From NCBI GenBank assembly GCA_949987705.1, contig CATLJY010000253.1, forward strand, positions 1 to 64,000: 64,000 nucleotides of DNA, read 5' to 3'. This DNA is from Thereva unica (lineage: Eukaryota; Arthropoda; Insecta; Diptera; Therevidae). The translations under genes were made by a program, and so were the position numbers. Positions 1-10,242 of this stretch are shown piece after piece. How positions within the stretch are numbered: position 1 is the stretch's first letter; each line of letters opens with the position of its first letter. The notes below the pieces were generated by a model. It was not told where the DNA came from. It did no database searches and saw only the letters and a list, made by a program, of their open reading frames with translations.

Positions 1-1222
1 GGGATGCACTGTCAAAATTTCAGCCCTATAGCTTTAGCGGTTTGTAAAAACCCCATTTCACACCCTTAGGGGATGAATTTCGAAAAATCGCTCTTTAGTG
101 GATGTCCACGTCATTATAGGGATCCACTGTTAAAATTTCAACCCTATAGCTCCAGCGGTTTGGATAAACCCCATTTCACCCCCTTAAGGGATGAATTTCG
201 AAAAATCGCTTTATAGTGGATGTCCACGCCATTATAGGGATGCACTGTCAAAATTTCAGCCCTATAGCTTTAGCGGTTTGTAAAAACCCCATTTCACACC
301 CTTAGGGATGAATTTCGGAAAATCGCTCTTTAGTGGATGTCCACGTCATTATAGGGATCCACTGTTAAAATTTCAACTCTATAGCTCCAGCGGTTTGGGT
401 AAACCCCATTTCACCCCCTTAGGGGATGAATTTCGAAAAATCGCTTCTTAGCGGATGTCCACGCCATTATAGGGATGCACTGCCAAAATTTCAGCCCTAT
501 AGCTCCAACGGTTTGGATAAACCCCATTTCACCCCTTAGGGGATGAATTTCGAAAAATCGCTCTTTAGTGGATGTCCACGCCATTATAGGGATGCACTGT
601 CAAAATTTCAGCCCTATAGCTCCAGCGGTTTGGGTAAACCCCATTTCACCCCCTTAGGGGAGGAATTTCGAAAAATCGCTTCTTAGCGGATGTCCAAGCC
701 ATTATAGGGATGCACTGCCAAAATTTCAGCCCTATAGCTCCAACGGTTTGGATAAACCCCATTTCACCCCCTTAGGGGATGAATTTCGAAAAATCGCTCT
801 TTAGTGGATGTCCACGCCATTATAGGGATGCACTGTCAAAATTTCAGCCCTATAGCTCCAGCGGTTTGCGTAAACCCCATTTCACCCCCTTAGGGGATGA
901 ATTTCGAAAAATCGCTTCTTAGCGGATGTCCACGCCATTATAGGGATGCACTGCCAAAATTTCAGCCCTATAGCTCCAACGGTTTGGATAAACCCCATTT
1001 CACCCCCTTAGGGGATGAATTTCGAAAAATCGCTTTATAGTGGATGTCCACTCCATTATAGGGATGCACTGTCCAAATTTCAGCCCTATAGCTCCAGCGG
1101 TTTGGATAAACCCCATTTCACCCCCTTAGGGGATGAATTTCGAAAAATCGCTTTTTAGTGGATGTCCACGCCATTATAGGGATGCCCTGTCAAAATTTCA
1201 GCCCTTTAGCTCCAGCGGTTTA
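1..1222. repeat. 118-bp satellite array with 236-bp dimer period
   Basis: About ten and a half head-to-tail units begin at 1, 119, 237, 354, 472, 589, 707, 825, 943, 1061 and 1179, so the monomer is 117-118 bp. Alternate units are more alike than neighbours. Units at 472, 707 and 943 share 'actgccaaaa' and 'ctccaacggtttgg'; units at 589, 825 and 1061 share 'ctccagcggtttg'. This gives a dimeric higher-order period of about 236 bp. No reading frame is maintained. The array continues off the left edge and ends by fading into the repeat tail that follows. Confidence 0.95.
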
Positions 1223-1433
1223 GGTTGTGCGTTGTCTGTCAGTCAGTTACTTTTTGTACAATAGAAAAGAAAAGTAAAGATAGAAAATCCCCTTACAACT
1301 TATTGAACCCCATTTCACCCCCTTAAACCCTTTTTTCTCCATAAAAAGTAGCCTATGTCCGTCTCCAAGGTCTAAACTATGTCTGTAGCAAATTTCATCA
1401 AAATCGGTTTAGTGGTTTAGGCGTGAAAGCGTA

Positions 1434-1482
<49 letters not shown>

Positions 1483-1512
1483 GTTACTTTCGCATTTATA
1501 ATATTAGTAAGG
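1223..1512 (+). repeat. Interspersed repeat 3' tail with CAGA microsatellite
   Basis: The satellite passes into unique-looking sequence that still carries 'ccccatttcacccccttaa', then a stretch ending in a perfect (CAGA)n run at 1434-1482 and 'gagttactttcgcatttata'. From memory, such a tail (an A/T-rich lead, tetranucleotide run, then a short conserved end) is widespread in insect genomes as the 3' end of non-LTR retroposons. I could not check which family. No ORF is present. The shared phrase suggests that the satellite was amplified from this element. Confidence 0.6.
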
Positions 1513-1836
1513 ATTCATTTGTGATTGCTTCATAATTTCTTACATCCACGTAAATAGGCAAACAAACTTAACGAACGTTCGTCAAACCCTAAAATGTCAC
1601 TTTTCTTGATGACATACACATGCCAATCTCTGCTTCAAAACTTGCAGATTTGTTGAGCAGAGGTGATATTCGCAGCAATTTGTTTACCATATTTATTAAA
1701 AAAATGCACTATAATAAACCCTTTTTAGGGATAATAACAGCTGACTTTTTTGTTGGTTTTTTTTTAAGGAAAACATTGCACATAATAAACAGTTTTTAAA
1801 GGCGTTGCAAGGCACGCGGGTTTTATGCTAGTTTAT
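1513..1836. other. Unassigned spacer
   Basis: AT-rich sequence without a supported gene. It contains 'aacgaacgttcg', a short palindrome, and several A or T runs. No terminal repeats, target duplication or coding frame could be recognised. Confidence 0.5.
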
Positions 1837-2761
1837 AATAAAGGTTACAAATTCCTACCTGTGCCTAGCCTTATCCCGATCCTAATCTCCTTTTCTTCAA
1901 AAAAAAAACTCGATTTACGGTTTCCTTCTTCGCTTTCCCGTTAATACCGACTATACTATAATTAAATTTCTTTTCTTTTCTTCAAAAAAAAAAGGTTTCG
2001 ATTTCGTTTTTCTTCACTTTCCCGATAATATATACTATAACTTCACTCTATCACATTCCGGACTCTATCGTATCAAAAAAAAAGCAAAAGCCCCTTACCA
2101 CACAAGGGCCCATGTTTATATAGGGAAATGGCCCTTATTTCCAAAGGTTCCCGCTGTTTACAATACTGTTTCCGACCGTTCCAATGATGTTGGTTGGAAT
2201 TAATAATGATATAATCGGTAAACATTTGAAATATTATCAATAATATTTTTCATAAATCTTGGACCTTCGACTTTTGGCGGCCGGGTGCTACTCCTGGGAA
2301 AATTCTACGTGCAAGCATAATCTCGCGAACGGCGAAGAAGCCAGAGGTATGGTCTGGATATGCTTGCCGGATTTTCCAGGGCTAACCCATTTCTCCCGTT
2401 TATCATCCCCTAGAGCACTCCTTGGTGGTTAACATGCCTTTTGGTATTATTATGTAGTCTTGTGCTGTGAAATTTAGTATATTTATTTTATGCGTGATTA
2501 TATTTTAGAGATTAAAATCGGTACGGGCTCAATTCACAGGTAAGTTCTATGTATTTAATTAATACTATTTACTATTTTTTTATTTATTTAATTAAGACTA
2601 TTTATTAAATAATATCTATTTTTTTTTTTGTTTTTTGGTGATCGCCTATGGTCTGCTCCGCTTCTGGTGGTTGGTCCTGGATTTAAAAAAAAAGGTCCTG
2701 GATTTCAAAAAAAGAAATCTGAAGAGACCTGAAAAGAGAGATTTTTTTTTTCAAGAGTTAA

Positions 2762-2892
2762 CCCTTCTAGCACAGAAGGCGCACTTTTCAGCTAAGCATG
2801 AAAATCTATATATACATACACACACATACATATATGTATATATATACATACATATATAGAGTTTCCCTTCTAACGCAGAAGGCGCACTTCCC
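2762..2892. repeat. Duplicated LINE 3'-UTR block around an AT microsatellite
   Basis: The motif 'cagaaggcgcactt', preceded by 'cccttcta', occurs at 2762-2790 and again at 2865-2892. Between them lies a CA/TA microsatellite at 2809-2860. Small ORFs here are products of the repeat and are not believed. Confidence 0.7.
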
Positions 2893-2989
2893 AGCAGGGC
2901 TGAGAAATATTTACCACTGCCGTGGCTCAGCTGAGACATGCAAACATAAAAGATTAAGTACCAATAAAAATTGCAAAACACATAAACAG

Positions 2990-4728
2990 TCATGAGACAA
3001 CAAATAGACTCCTTTTAAGCAGGTCTTTGTTAGTGTTCACGCTAAAAACATTAATATATTTATTTACATTAATGAACATGCGATTAACAGGCTCTAATCG
3101 GCCATAATTGGTGTTAGAGGAGTTGATGTGTAAGAGCGGTGGTCCTCTCAGATTGTATCGGCTCTCTCTAAACGACGCACGGCGCCTTAGAAAACCTGAG
3201 TCGACACGTCCATTAAGAAGCTGGTGGACGAAAACAACATCGGCCACCTCACGACGCTTGTGGAGAGTGTTTAAGTTGAGTAACTTAAGTCGGTATTCAT
3301 ATGGTGGAAGAATTAAAGGGTCTTCCCAAGGAAGGTGATTCCATGCGAATCGAACGAACCTACGTTGAACCGACTCAATTTTTCCAACATGCGAAGAATA
3401 GTGAGGAGACCAAACCTGGGACGCATATTCAAGTAAAGGTCTGACAAGGGAAATGTAGAGGTGTTTAGTGATCAGGGTGCTGTTAAATTCTTTGGACCAC
3501 CTTTTTATAAAACCCAAGACTAAGCTGCTCTTGGAAGAAATATAGTTGATATGAGTAGAAAAGTCCAGCTTGGTGTCAAATCTAATCCCGAGATCTTTGA
3601 CAAAATTAACACGGGGGACACCCTCACTAGAAAATGAGTAGTTATAAATTATAGGATCACGTCGCATACAAAAAGTCATGACTTCGCATTTACTAATATT
3701 AAGAACCAGGTTGTTGTTAGCGCACCAAGAGTAAAAGGTGTCGAGATCGACTCGCAAAAGTTTGCAGTCCTCCATACTCTTTACGTGACGGTACAATTTG
3801 ATGTCATCAGCATAAATCAGGATTCTGCAGTGTCTTAGCAAGGTAACAATATCATCAATAGAAAGAATAAAGAGGATAGGGCCAAGATGACTGCCTTGAG
3901 GGACACCGGATGACGCCTCAATGGTCGCCTGATTTGGATCCACGGAAAAGGACTTGGTAGGTCCTGTCAGCTAAGTAGGACTGGAACCATAATAGAAGGG
4001 CTTCAGGGAAACCTAACTTCTTTAGTTTAAAAAGTATAATGGAGTGGGAAAGCTTGTCAAATGCCTTACTGAAATCAGTGTAAACACAATCAGTTTGGCA
4101 ACCGGAAACGAAGCCTTCAACAGCATGGGAAGTGAATTCAAGGAGATTGGTGGTAGTGGAGCGAGCTGGAAGAAAATCATGTTGGTTTGCAGAAATAAGT
4201 TTTTTGCAGATGGGCACGATTGCAGAATAAATGATTGATTCAAAAAGCTTCTGTATGACAGACAGCTTGGCAACTGGTCTGTAGTTCGATATTTCGTTCT
4301 TGCTACCACTTTTGTGAATAGGAATTATGAACGAATTCTTCCAAAGAGTAGGGAAGTACCCTTTATCCAGGGACTTTTGAAAAAGGGTTTTCAGTGGACA
4401 CTGGAGAACCTCCACACAGGATTTAAGGACAGCAGGAGGGATACCGTCAGGGCCGGAAGTGAAATCGTATGGGAGTTCATCAATATGTTTCATGATATCG
4501 TCAATGGAGATTGAGGGAGACAAACTAGTAGCCTCTCGGTGTAGACTTATGTGACGAAAATTATTGTCATTAGGCTGAAAATTAGAAGGGGTGAAAGATT
4601 GATGAAAGAATGAAGCAAACATGTTGCAAATCGAGGAAGACTCACAACTTGACCAGTTAGTGTGCTGCATAATTTTTGGGTGGTTATCAACTTTTTTCTT
4701 GAAGTTGACAAATTTGAAGAAGTTTCTA
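2990..4728 (-). pseudogene. LINE reverse transcriptase, frameshifted
   Basis: Two minus-strand frames, from 4670 to 3918 and from 3943 to 2990, together cover the RT domain and C-terminal region of a jockey/CR1-like non-LTR element. The upstream frame has the fingers and palm blocks: a 'SNYRPVAKLSV' stretch, then 'TDFSKAFDKLSH' with the first catalytic Asp. The downstream frame has 'SSGVPQGSHLGPILF' and the catalytic box 'YADD'. It then has 'VRPLLEYASQVWSPHY', typical of the thumb and tail region of these elements. The switch of frame at 3918-3943, between the FDKLSH and GVPQG blocks, destroys the protein. No endonuclease is present because the copy is 5'-truncated at about 4728. Confidence 0.9.
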
Positions 4729-4837
4729 AGATCCAGCAGCAGTAAAGTTCTTTAAGGAACGACACACATAGGTAAGTATATATAGCATACTATTATATAT
4801 TAAATATTAACGCCTCTCCTATTTTGATGTCGTAACA

Positions 4838-5146
4838 ACATTTTAAGTATAATATTATAAGCAGAGACAACATATACCAATATTATAACTATTTTATGTT
4901 AATTCATATTATTTTATTGATCTTGTTTTACTGCATTAATGTTTGCAAATTAATTATTATGGGTAAGGTAATATATCTCATTCTTAAATTAAAACAATTT
5001 AAAAGTAACTGCCACTTCACCGTCATACTCGTATACCTTAGTGGGCGCGACTCTTCCCCTTTCTAGCTCCAAATATACTTTTGTGGCAACTGTTTGCCAG
5101 TTTCGTTTTGACTTAAAACTCTAGAAGGCCGTGTCCTCATACGAAA
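4838..5146. other. Region upstream of the decayed exon
   Basis: AT-rich for the first 150 bases, then mixed. No coding frame. It would contain the 5' flank or 5' UTR of the gene beginning at 5147 if that gene was ever transcribed. I see no convincing TATA or initiator element. Confidence 0.35.
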
Positions 5147-5271
5147 ATGAGTTCGCAGCTATTCTGTTTTCTGTGCCATAAGAAATTGCGAGGTGCGACA
5201 ATTTTGCCCCTAACAGAAGAAAAATTTCAAAAGTGCTTAGAGATTTAATGCATAAATAAGAAGCATAACTT

Positions 5272-5863
5272 TCCCCGGACACTGGGGTATCGAGGGAAAT
5301 GAGGCTGCAGACAGCCTCGCTAGGGAGAGGTCTGAGACGTTGTTCCAGGGCCCAGAACCCTTCTGTGGCATCTCTTGGTCCACCTCCACGTCCTTGATAG
5401 AAGAGTGGATTAAGAAAATAAACCTAGCCTATTGGGAGTCAGTCCCAGGTCTTAGACAGGCTAAAGATCTTATAAGACCCTTTGCCTTAAGGGGCACTAT
5501 TACTCTAAACAGAGCGGACCTAAGGCTGCTGGTGGGCTATCTCACTGGCCATGTAGGACTGCGGTACCACCTCCACAACCTAGGACTGTCTCAAGAGACA
5601 GAATGCCGACTCTGCTTGGAAGGCGATGAAACTTCCACACATATTCTTTGTGAATGTCCTGCTCTGATCTGGCTTAGAAGAAGAACGTTTATCAGAGAGT
5701 TTTTGAGCCCTGCCCAAGTCCGGTCTTCATCAACTAAAGACCTTCTTGCCTTCATTCGGAAGGCCGATAGTCTGTTCCGCTAGTGGGGTACGTACACAAT
5801 AGGCCTAACTTGGCCGCAGTGTTCACCATATGGGTTTCCCCCTCATTCCTTAATAATAATAAT
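5272..5863 (+). mobile_element. I-clade-like LINE 3' fragment with 17-bp duplication
   Basis: The sequence 'aataagaagcataactt' occurs at 5255-5271 and again at 5864-5880, flanking this insertion. The 3' end is a run of TAA repeats, as in I-factor-type elements. Removing the insert restores the reading frame of the exon around it. The first bases encode the end of an RNase H domain ('GIEGNEAADSLA' in the frame starting near 5290), so the copy is strongly 5'-truncated. Because the tail itself is TAA repeats, the duplication could be 14-17 bp. Confidence 0.9.
5290..5783 (+). pseudogene. LINE RNase H and C-terminal zinc-knuckle fragment
   Basis: This frame begins inside RNase H: 'GNEAADSLA' carries the conserved Asp near the end of that domain. 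It ends with a Cys-rich module, 'CRLCLEGDETSTHILCECP', a C-x2-C-x8-H-x3-C-like arrangement typical of the C-terminus of I, R1 and LOA-like LINEs. The frame is open across the fragment from 5340 to the stop at 5783, but no reverse transcriptase or endonuclease is present. It lies in the same orientation as the exon it interrupts. It has no independent function. Confidence 0.8.
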
Positions 5864-6102
5864 AATAAGAAGCATAACTTAGTGTACAGTGATCTATCGT
5901 TACCAACTGAATTAAACGGACTTGAAGGGTATCCTGCAGAATGTTACCGGCGATTTACAGCCATATCCAAAAAATCTAGAAAAGTTTTTTCCAATAGGGA
6001 TACTAAAGACGCTCAGCCTCATTCAAGTTCGAGCGCAAATGCAGTAAAAAAATAATTCATCTACACTTCTGCGTAAGTAAACGTTTTTCAAGTCTATCCT
6101 GC

Positions 6103-6597
6103 TGTAACGGTCAGTTTTTGCACGGAATCCCTAAATAACTACTTGAATCAAAATCACTGTCGGGAATGAAATATAGAAGTTGTTCGGAACAAAAAAGTAG
6201 GCGGAGAAGAGAAAAACAAGAAGGAAGAAGGGAAAAAGTTTAGTCAGTCAGTTTCTAGAGTTTTAGTCAGTCAGTTTTGGAAGGGAAAAAGAAAATTTTC
6301 TTCGCTCTCTTTGTAAAAAAACATTGTTGTCCGGTAATATTTTTGGTGAACCATGAGAAGTATAGGCCCGGCCACACACCCCACGACCGCAACCGACGAG
6401 CTAGTGAACTCCGTGTGGCCGGCAGCATATCCCCCTAACAGCAGGATCGGCGATTGGGGAGGATACGAGTTCTTTCGATTTTTTTATGTCGGGTATTGCG
6501 TCCTTGGTCAGGCTGTTCCGGGCTTCTGGTTGAGGGGGCAAGATCTCGCATAAATGGCGCCCAGTATATAGTCGCGCCATTATGCTGGTACATAAAA
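6103..6597 (+). repeat. Gypsy-A 5' LTR
   Basis: Begins TGTAACGGTCAG and matches 23516-23869 for most of its length, including the block around 'ccatgagaagta' and 'gaggatacgagttctt'. It contains about 120 bp (around 6135-6245) that is missing from the 3' copy. The end is placed just before 'tggcgccc' at 6598. Confidence 0.8.
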
Positions 6598-6610
6598 TGG
6601 CGCCCAACGC
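6598..6610 (+). promoter_or_regulatory. Gypsy-A primer-binding site
   Basis: 'tggcgcccaacgc' lies immediately inside the 5' LTR. TGGCGCCC is a standard start for tRNA-primed gypsy and retroviral PBS sequences. The tRNA cannot be named with certainty from this alone. Confidence 0.7.
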
Positions 6611-7019
6611 GGCTTTTAAAGCCCGTTAACAGTCCTACACGGACCTTGAAGTTAAAATTTTTCTGGTGTTTATTACCACTTGTGCCTTCACGGACAAAGT
6701 TTGATTTTTTTTTGTTTATGGCTCACCACACTTACCAAGCGCTCGCTGAGAGCTAAGGTAGTACCGCGAGGCCTTAGACCTTGTCTGTTTTTTTCGAATT
6801 GTTTTTCAGCATTTTTGTCCAAATTTTATGTGACTTTTTCGTTGTTTTTACCTTTAGGCCTTGCTTTCCCAAGTAACGCGGTAGCTTCTTCGTTTTGAAA
6901 TGTCTACGAACCATGCCATGATGGTCCATCCAGCTTTTCAAATTCTATTTTTTGTTTATGTCCTGCGCCCCATTTTCTCTGTCTGTTCTTCCCTCCTGAT
7001 TGATTTTCCGAGAGGTAGC
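6611..7019 (+). other. Gypsy-A leader, left part
   Basis: Non-coding stretch between the PBS and the Copia-1 insertion. The last five bases, gtagc, are duplicated at the other side of Copia-1 (10459-10463). It contains T-rich runs and no recognisable gag start. Confidence 0.6.
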
Positions 7020-7235
7020 TGTTGTAATTTATGATTATATTTCTTGAAGGCAAATTAAGTGAAAATAATTTTAATTTCCATTGACTGGCTGACTTCCTTT
7101 ATTTTCCTTTTTCTTTCTTCTGACTTCTAAACTAGTCATAACCTACTACAAATTTATTAAATAAGTTCGATTCAAAAACTACTCACTACGAATTTTAGTG
7201 CACTTTCGCAGCAGTTTGAATGTCTACATCCAACA
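7020..7235 (-). repeat. Copia-1 3' LTR
   Basis: 216 bp, 215/216 identical by eye to 10243-10458. On the minus strand it is preceded by the purine-rich CAAGGAGGAG. The pol stop codon lies twelve bases inside this LTR, so the polypurine tract is part of the coding sequence. Confidence 0.95.
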
Positions 7236-10220
7236 CTCCTCCTTGAGTAGTTTTGCACGCAAATAAACAAACTGTCCCTTACTGAGAGGGTTTGTAAAAA
7301 TGTCTGCTAATTGTTCTTTTGAATTTACATACACAGGTGTAACTGTCTTTCCAATATGTTGATTTATGAACTTCCTTTTTATTTCGATATGCTTTTTGCC
7401 CTTGGTCACTTTGCCTTCTTCGACATTTTCCAGCATATGTATGGCAGCTTTGTTATCTATCAACAGATCTGATAATTCTGTTTTACCTAGCAATTTTAAT
7501 TCCTTCAGTACTCGACGAATCCAGCTCACTTCTTGAATCCCAGATACTGCTGCTCTGTATTCGGCTTCAGCTGATGATATAGCAGTCACTTTCTGTTTCT
7601 GAGACAACCATACGATTGGACCTCCATTTTCAACTAATATTCCACTTGTCGAACACTTGTCTTTGTCATCTCCTCCATAATTCGAGTCTGTATAAACCTG
7701 AAGTTTGCATTTTCCATCGAAGAATATACCATAGTTTTCAGTACCTTTTAAATAACGAAATACTCTTTCTATCATTTTCCAATGTATATGCATTGGTTTA
7801 TTTACTTGACGACTTAAATAGTTCACAGCATAACTTATGTCTGGACGTGATATTGTTGACAAATACAAAAGACTTCCTATTGCTTCTCGATAGGGTTTAT
7901 CCTTTAGTTCTTTTTCGGTCTTACTTGTAATCATACCAGGTTCCATAGGAGTTGAAGCTTCATAGGCTTCAGAATAACCAAAACGTTCTAATATTTTCTT
8001 GACATATTTAGGTTGATTTACTAGGATTCCATTTCTCAGCAAATTTATCTCCATTCCAAGGTAGTCTATTTTTCCTTGCTTTGGCCACTTTGATATGACT
8101 TCAACTTTCGACGCCAAATTTAATATTGTATTTTCCACTTCTTTCTCTTCTTCACCAACAATTAAACCGTCATCTACAAACACCGTCATTAATACTGTCC
8201 TTGTTTTGTTATAATACAGACATGGATCATCATCAGTTGCTTCAAAATCGAGATCCTTTAAATAGCTACAAAATTTTTGATTCCAAGATTTTGGAGCTTG
8301 TTTCAGCCCATAAATACTTTTCAACAACTTACATACTCTTGAAGTTCCATCTTCAAATCCTTTCGGTTGAGTCATGTAGATTTCTTCTGTCAATTCACCG
8401 TTTAGAAATGCTGTTTTTACATCAAATGTTTTGATAAAATATTCTTTCTTTGCAGCATAGCTCAGTAGCAATCTAATACTAGCATGGCGTGCTACTGGGG
8501 CAAATGTATCGAAGTAGTCTATTCCATATATTTGATCATAACCTCTTGCTACAAGCCTGGCCTTTAATCGACCATCTCCTTTTCTTCTTAAAACCCATTT
8601 ACATGTGAGAGGTTTTCTATTTTCTGGCAAGTTTGTGAGTTCCCAGGTTTTCATTTTCTTCAAGCTGTTGAATTCATCGTGCATTGCTTGTTTCCATCCT
8701 GGATCACTTAATGCATCCTCAACACTTATATCGTCTACATCACCAATCAAACCAACATGAGCTTGATATCTTGTCGGAGGTTTTATTAGTTGTCTGTCTC
8801 TTAATTTTCTTCCAGTTTCTTGGCTATTTTCATGTCTCTCTTCAGTTTGTGGTTCATCTTCTAGACTTTCGTAATCTTCACTTTTACTACTAGCTTCAGA
8901 TCCATTCTCCTCCTGTCGGTTTTTATTGTTTTCTTCTTTTAGAGGCGTTGCGATCTTATTTTCCTGCATTTTAAAATTTATTTCAGCTGACTTTTCTTGA
9001 AAATTGAACTTCTCTTTGAACAATACATTGCAAGATACTTCAACTTGACGTTTTTCAGGTATATAAACTCTGTAACCCTTTTCTTCTAGGTCGTAGCCTA
9101 CGAATAATCCTTTCTTACTTCTTCTGTCTAGTTTCCTTCGCTCACATTCAGGAGTTAGCACGTAACATTCACATCCAAATGGCTTCATTGATTTGATATT
9201 AACTCGACGACTAAACCAGAGATCTGCCGGACTTTTCCCCTTCACTGAGCTTGTACCTGTCTGATTTATGGTGAATATTGAGTAATTTAAGGCTTCAGCC
9301 CACAACTTGACATTTATATCTTCAGCATAAAGCTCAGCACGAGCTGCTTCAACTATTGTTCTCATTTCTCTCTCTATTCTTCCATTCTGCTGTGGTGTAT
9401 AGGTTGTAGATCTTTCATGCAATATTCCTAATTTCTCGAAGATATCTTGGCTTCTAGCATTTTTGATTTCTGTTCCATTATCAGACTTTAGTTTCTTTAC
9501 CTTTCGTCCAAATTGATTCTCTACAAGATTTAAGTATATATTTAACTTTTCTACAGCTTCTGACTTATTTTTAAGAAAGTATATTGTTCTGAAATGGCTG
9601 TAGTCATCCTTGAACAACAGGAAATATTTTGCCCCACCTAAGGATGTTTGATTCATCTCACCTAGATCAACATGAATGACATCAAGACATTTTTCGGCTA
9701 CGGTTGGATTTGCTTTATGTGAAACTCGACATTGCTTTCCGTAGGCGCATCCCTCACACACATATCCATTCCAATCATCTATATATGCTATATCATTTCC
9801 ATTTAATATTTCTTTTATGTACTTAACGTTTTGATGTGCCAGTCGTTCATGCCATGTCTTGATCGAGACGACGGTCAGACAATTTCCAGTTTCTACACGA
9901 AATTTCATTCGAAACAGTCCTCCGCTTCTTTCAGCAACTAATACGGTTTTACCATTTTCTAAAATTTCTGATCTTTGTGCGTTTGCTCGTTGAGTATAAC
10001 CCTTGTCCAATGCTGTTGTTAAAGAAAAAAGATTAAATGATAATTTTGGCACGAATAATACTTGACGTAGTATGATGGGACCCCATTTTTCTCCATCATG
10101 AGCAGATAAGCAAACATCACCTATACTGACAGCTTGTAGTTCCGTAGAATCTCCAATCTTGACTAATAGATTATGATTTAACGGTTGTATATTCGTCATC
10201 CATTCTATCTTCTTTTTCAC
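7224..10220 (-). CDS. Copia pol polyprotein lacking gag and protease core
   Basis: A 998-codon open frame, read leftwards. It starts just downstream of where the protease DSGA motif would lie ('MTNIQPL' region), at a GTG preceded by an in-frame stop; the first ATG is seven codons on. Integrase has its zinc-binding lead ('WHERLAHQNV' and 'CEGCAYGKQ') and the three acidic residues in 'VIHVDLG', 'KLKSDNGTE' and 'QQNGRIERE'. Reverse transcriptase carries 'FVDDGLIVG', and RNase H has 'SSAEAEYRA'. The frame ends in 'KEECWM', coded across the polypurine tract into the LTR. A full copia polyprotein is usually about 1,400 residues; the missing third is gag. Every catalytic residue I can check is in place, so this looks like a functional pol without a capsid gene. 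Confidence 0.95.
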   Translation of the reverse strand: MKKKIEWMTNIQPLNHNLLVKIGDSTELQAVSIGDVCLSAHDGEKWGPIILRQVLFVPKLSFNLFSLTTALDKGYTQRANAQRSEILENGKTVLVAERSGGLFRMKFRVETGNCLTVVSIKTWHERLAHQNVKYIKEILNGNDIAYIDDWNGYVCEGCAYGKQCRVSHKANPTVAEKCLDVIHVDLGEMNQTSLGGAKYFLLFKDDYSHFRTIYFLKNKSEAVEKLNIYLNLVENQFGRKVKKLKSDNGTEIKNARSQDIFEKLGILHERSTTYTPQQNGRIEREMRTIVEAARAELYAEDINVKLWAEALNYSIFTINQTGTSSVKGKSPADLWFSRRVNIKSMKPFGCECYVLTPECERRKLDRRSKKGLFVGYDLEEKGYRVYIPEKRQVEVSCNVLFKEKFNFQEKSAEINFKMQENKIATPLKEENNKNRQEENGSEASSKSEDYESLEDEPQTEERHENSQETGRKLRDRQLIKPPTRYQAHVGLIGDVDDISVEDALSDPGWKQAMHDEFNSLKKMKTWELTNLPENRKPLTCKWVLRRKGDGRLKARLVARGYDQIYGIDYFDTFAPVARHASIRLLLSYAAKKEYFIKTFDVKTAFLNGELTEEIYMTQPKGFEDGTSRVCKLLKSIYGLKQAPKSWNQKFCSYLKDLDFEATDDDPCLYYNKTRTVLMTVFVDDGLIVGEEEKEVENTILNLASKVEVISKWPKQGKIDYLGMEINLLRNGILVNQPKYVKKILERFGYSEAYEASTPMEPGMITSKTEKELKDKPYREAIGSLLYLSTISRPDISYAVNYLSRQVNKPMHIHWKMIERVFRYLKGTENYGIFFDGKCKLQVYTDSNYGGDDKDKCSTSGILVENGGPIVWLSQKQKVTAISSAEAEYRAAVSGIQEVSWIRRVLKELKLLGKTELSDLLIDNKAAIHMLENVEEGKVTKGKKHIEIKRKFINQHIGKTVTPVYVNSKEQLADIFTNPLSKGQFVYLRAKLLKEECWM

Positions 10221-10228
10221 TTAATTCC

Positions 10229-10242
10229 CTGGGCCCATAACC
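10229..10242 (-). promoter_or_regulatory. Copia-1 primer-binding site
   Basis: On the minus strand GGTTATGGGCCCAG directly follows the 5' LTR. The Drosophila copia PBS, complementary to an internal part of initiator tRNA-Met, has the same core. The same sequence follows the Copia-2 LTR at 26037. Confidence 0.85.

Larger units (their letters stand above)
2742..4728 (-). mobile_element. 5'-truncated LINE inside Gypsy-B LTR
   Basis: The uninterrupted LTR at 62700-62740 reads straight through the position where this copy has about 2 kb of extra DNA. The left edge is a T run (2742-2751), the poly(A) tail of a minus-strand retroposon. The only duplication I see is 'agat' (left 2738-2741, right 4729-4732), so target duplication is weak. 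The element is cut off at its 5' end inside the reverse transcriptase region. It carries the RT pseudogene described separately. Confidence 0.85.
1837..4837 (-). mobile_element. Gypsy-B LTR copy 1, split by a LINE
   Basis: Sequence 1837-2741 plus 4729-4837 matches 60660-60734 plus 61916-62826 closely. At the right-hand copy the end 'gtaaca' is followed by a reverse-complement polypurine tract and then minus-strand integrase, which identifies the unit as an LTR of about 1 kb reading TGTTACGACC on the minus strand. Here the LTR ends at 4837 and is not followed by an internal region, so it is a solo or truncated LTR. The left edge is uncertain because copy 1 diverges from copy 2 near 1837. Confidence 0.75.
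5147..6072 (+). pseudogene. First exon of a decayed CxxC-containing gene
   Basis: ATG at 5147 opens a frame with 'CFLCHKK' near its start. It is broken by TAA at 5246 and by a LINE insertion (5272-5863). It then resumes in the same frame across the insertion, giving 'NLVYSDLSLPTELNG' and 'GYPAECYRRFTAIS', until another TAA at 6053. Past that stop the frame runs to 6072 and meets a strong donor, GTAAGT at 6073. The left-over two bases (GC) fit the acceptor phase at 23949. From memory, proteins with this CxxC...CYRRFTA start occur as large uncharacterised, probably transposon-derived proteins in Hemiptera and other animals. I cannot name a function. Two nonsense codons make this a pseudogene unless they are assembly errors. 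Confidence 0.65.

Noticed and set aside
1..1222. CRISPR-like array
   Set aside because: Units are contiguous 118-bp repeats without unique spacers, and the sequence is clearly eukaryotic.
4838..4860. 5-bp target duplication for the solo Gypsy-B LTR
   Set aside because: The left LTR edge is not fixed and no matching flank was seen.
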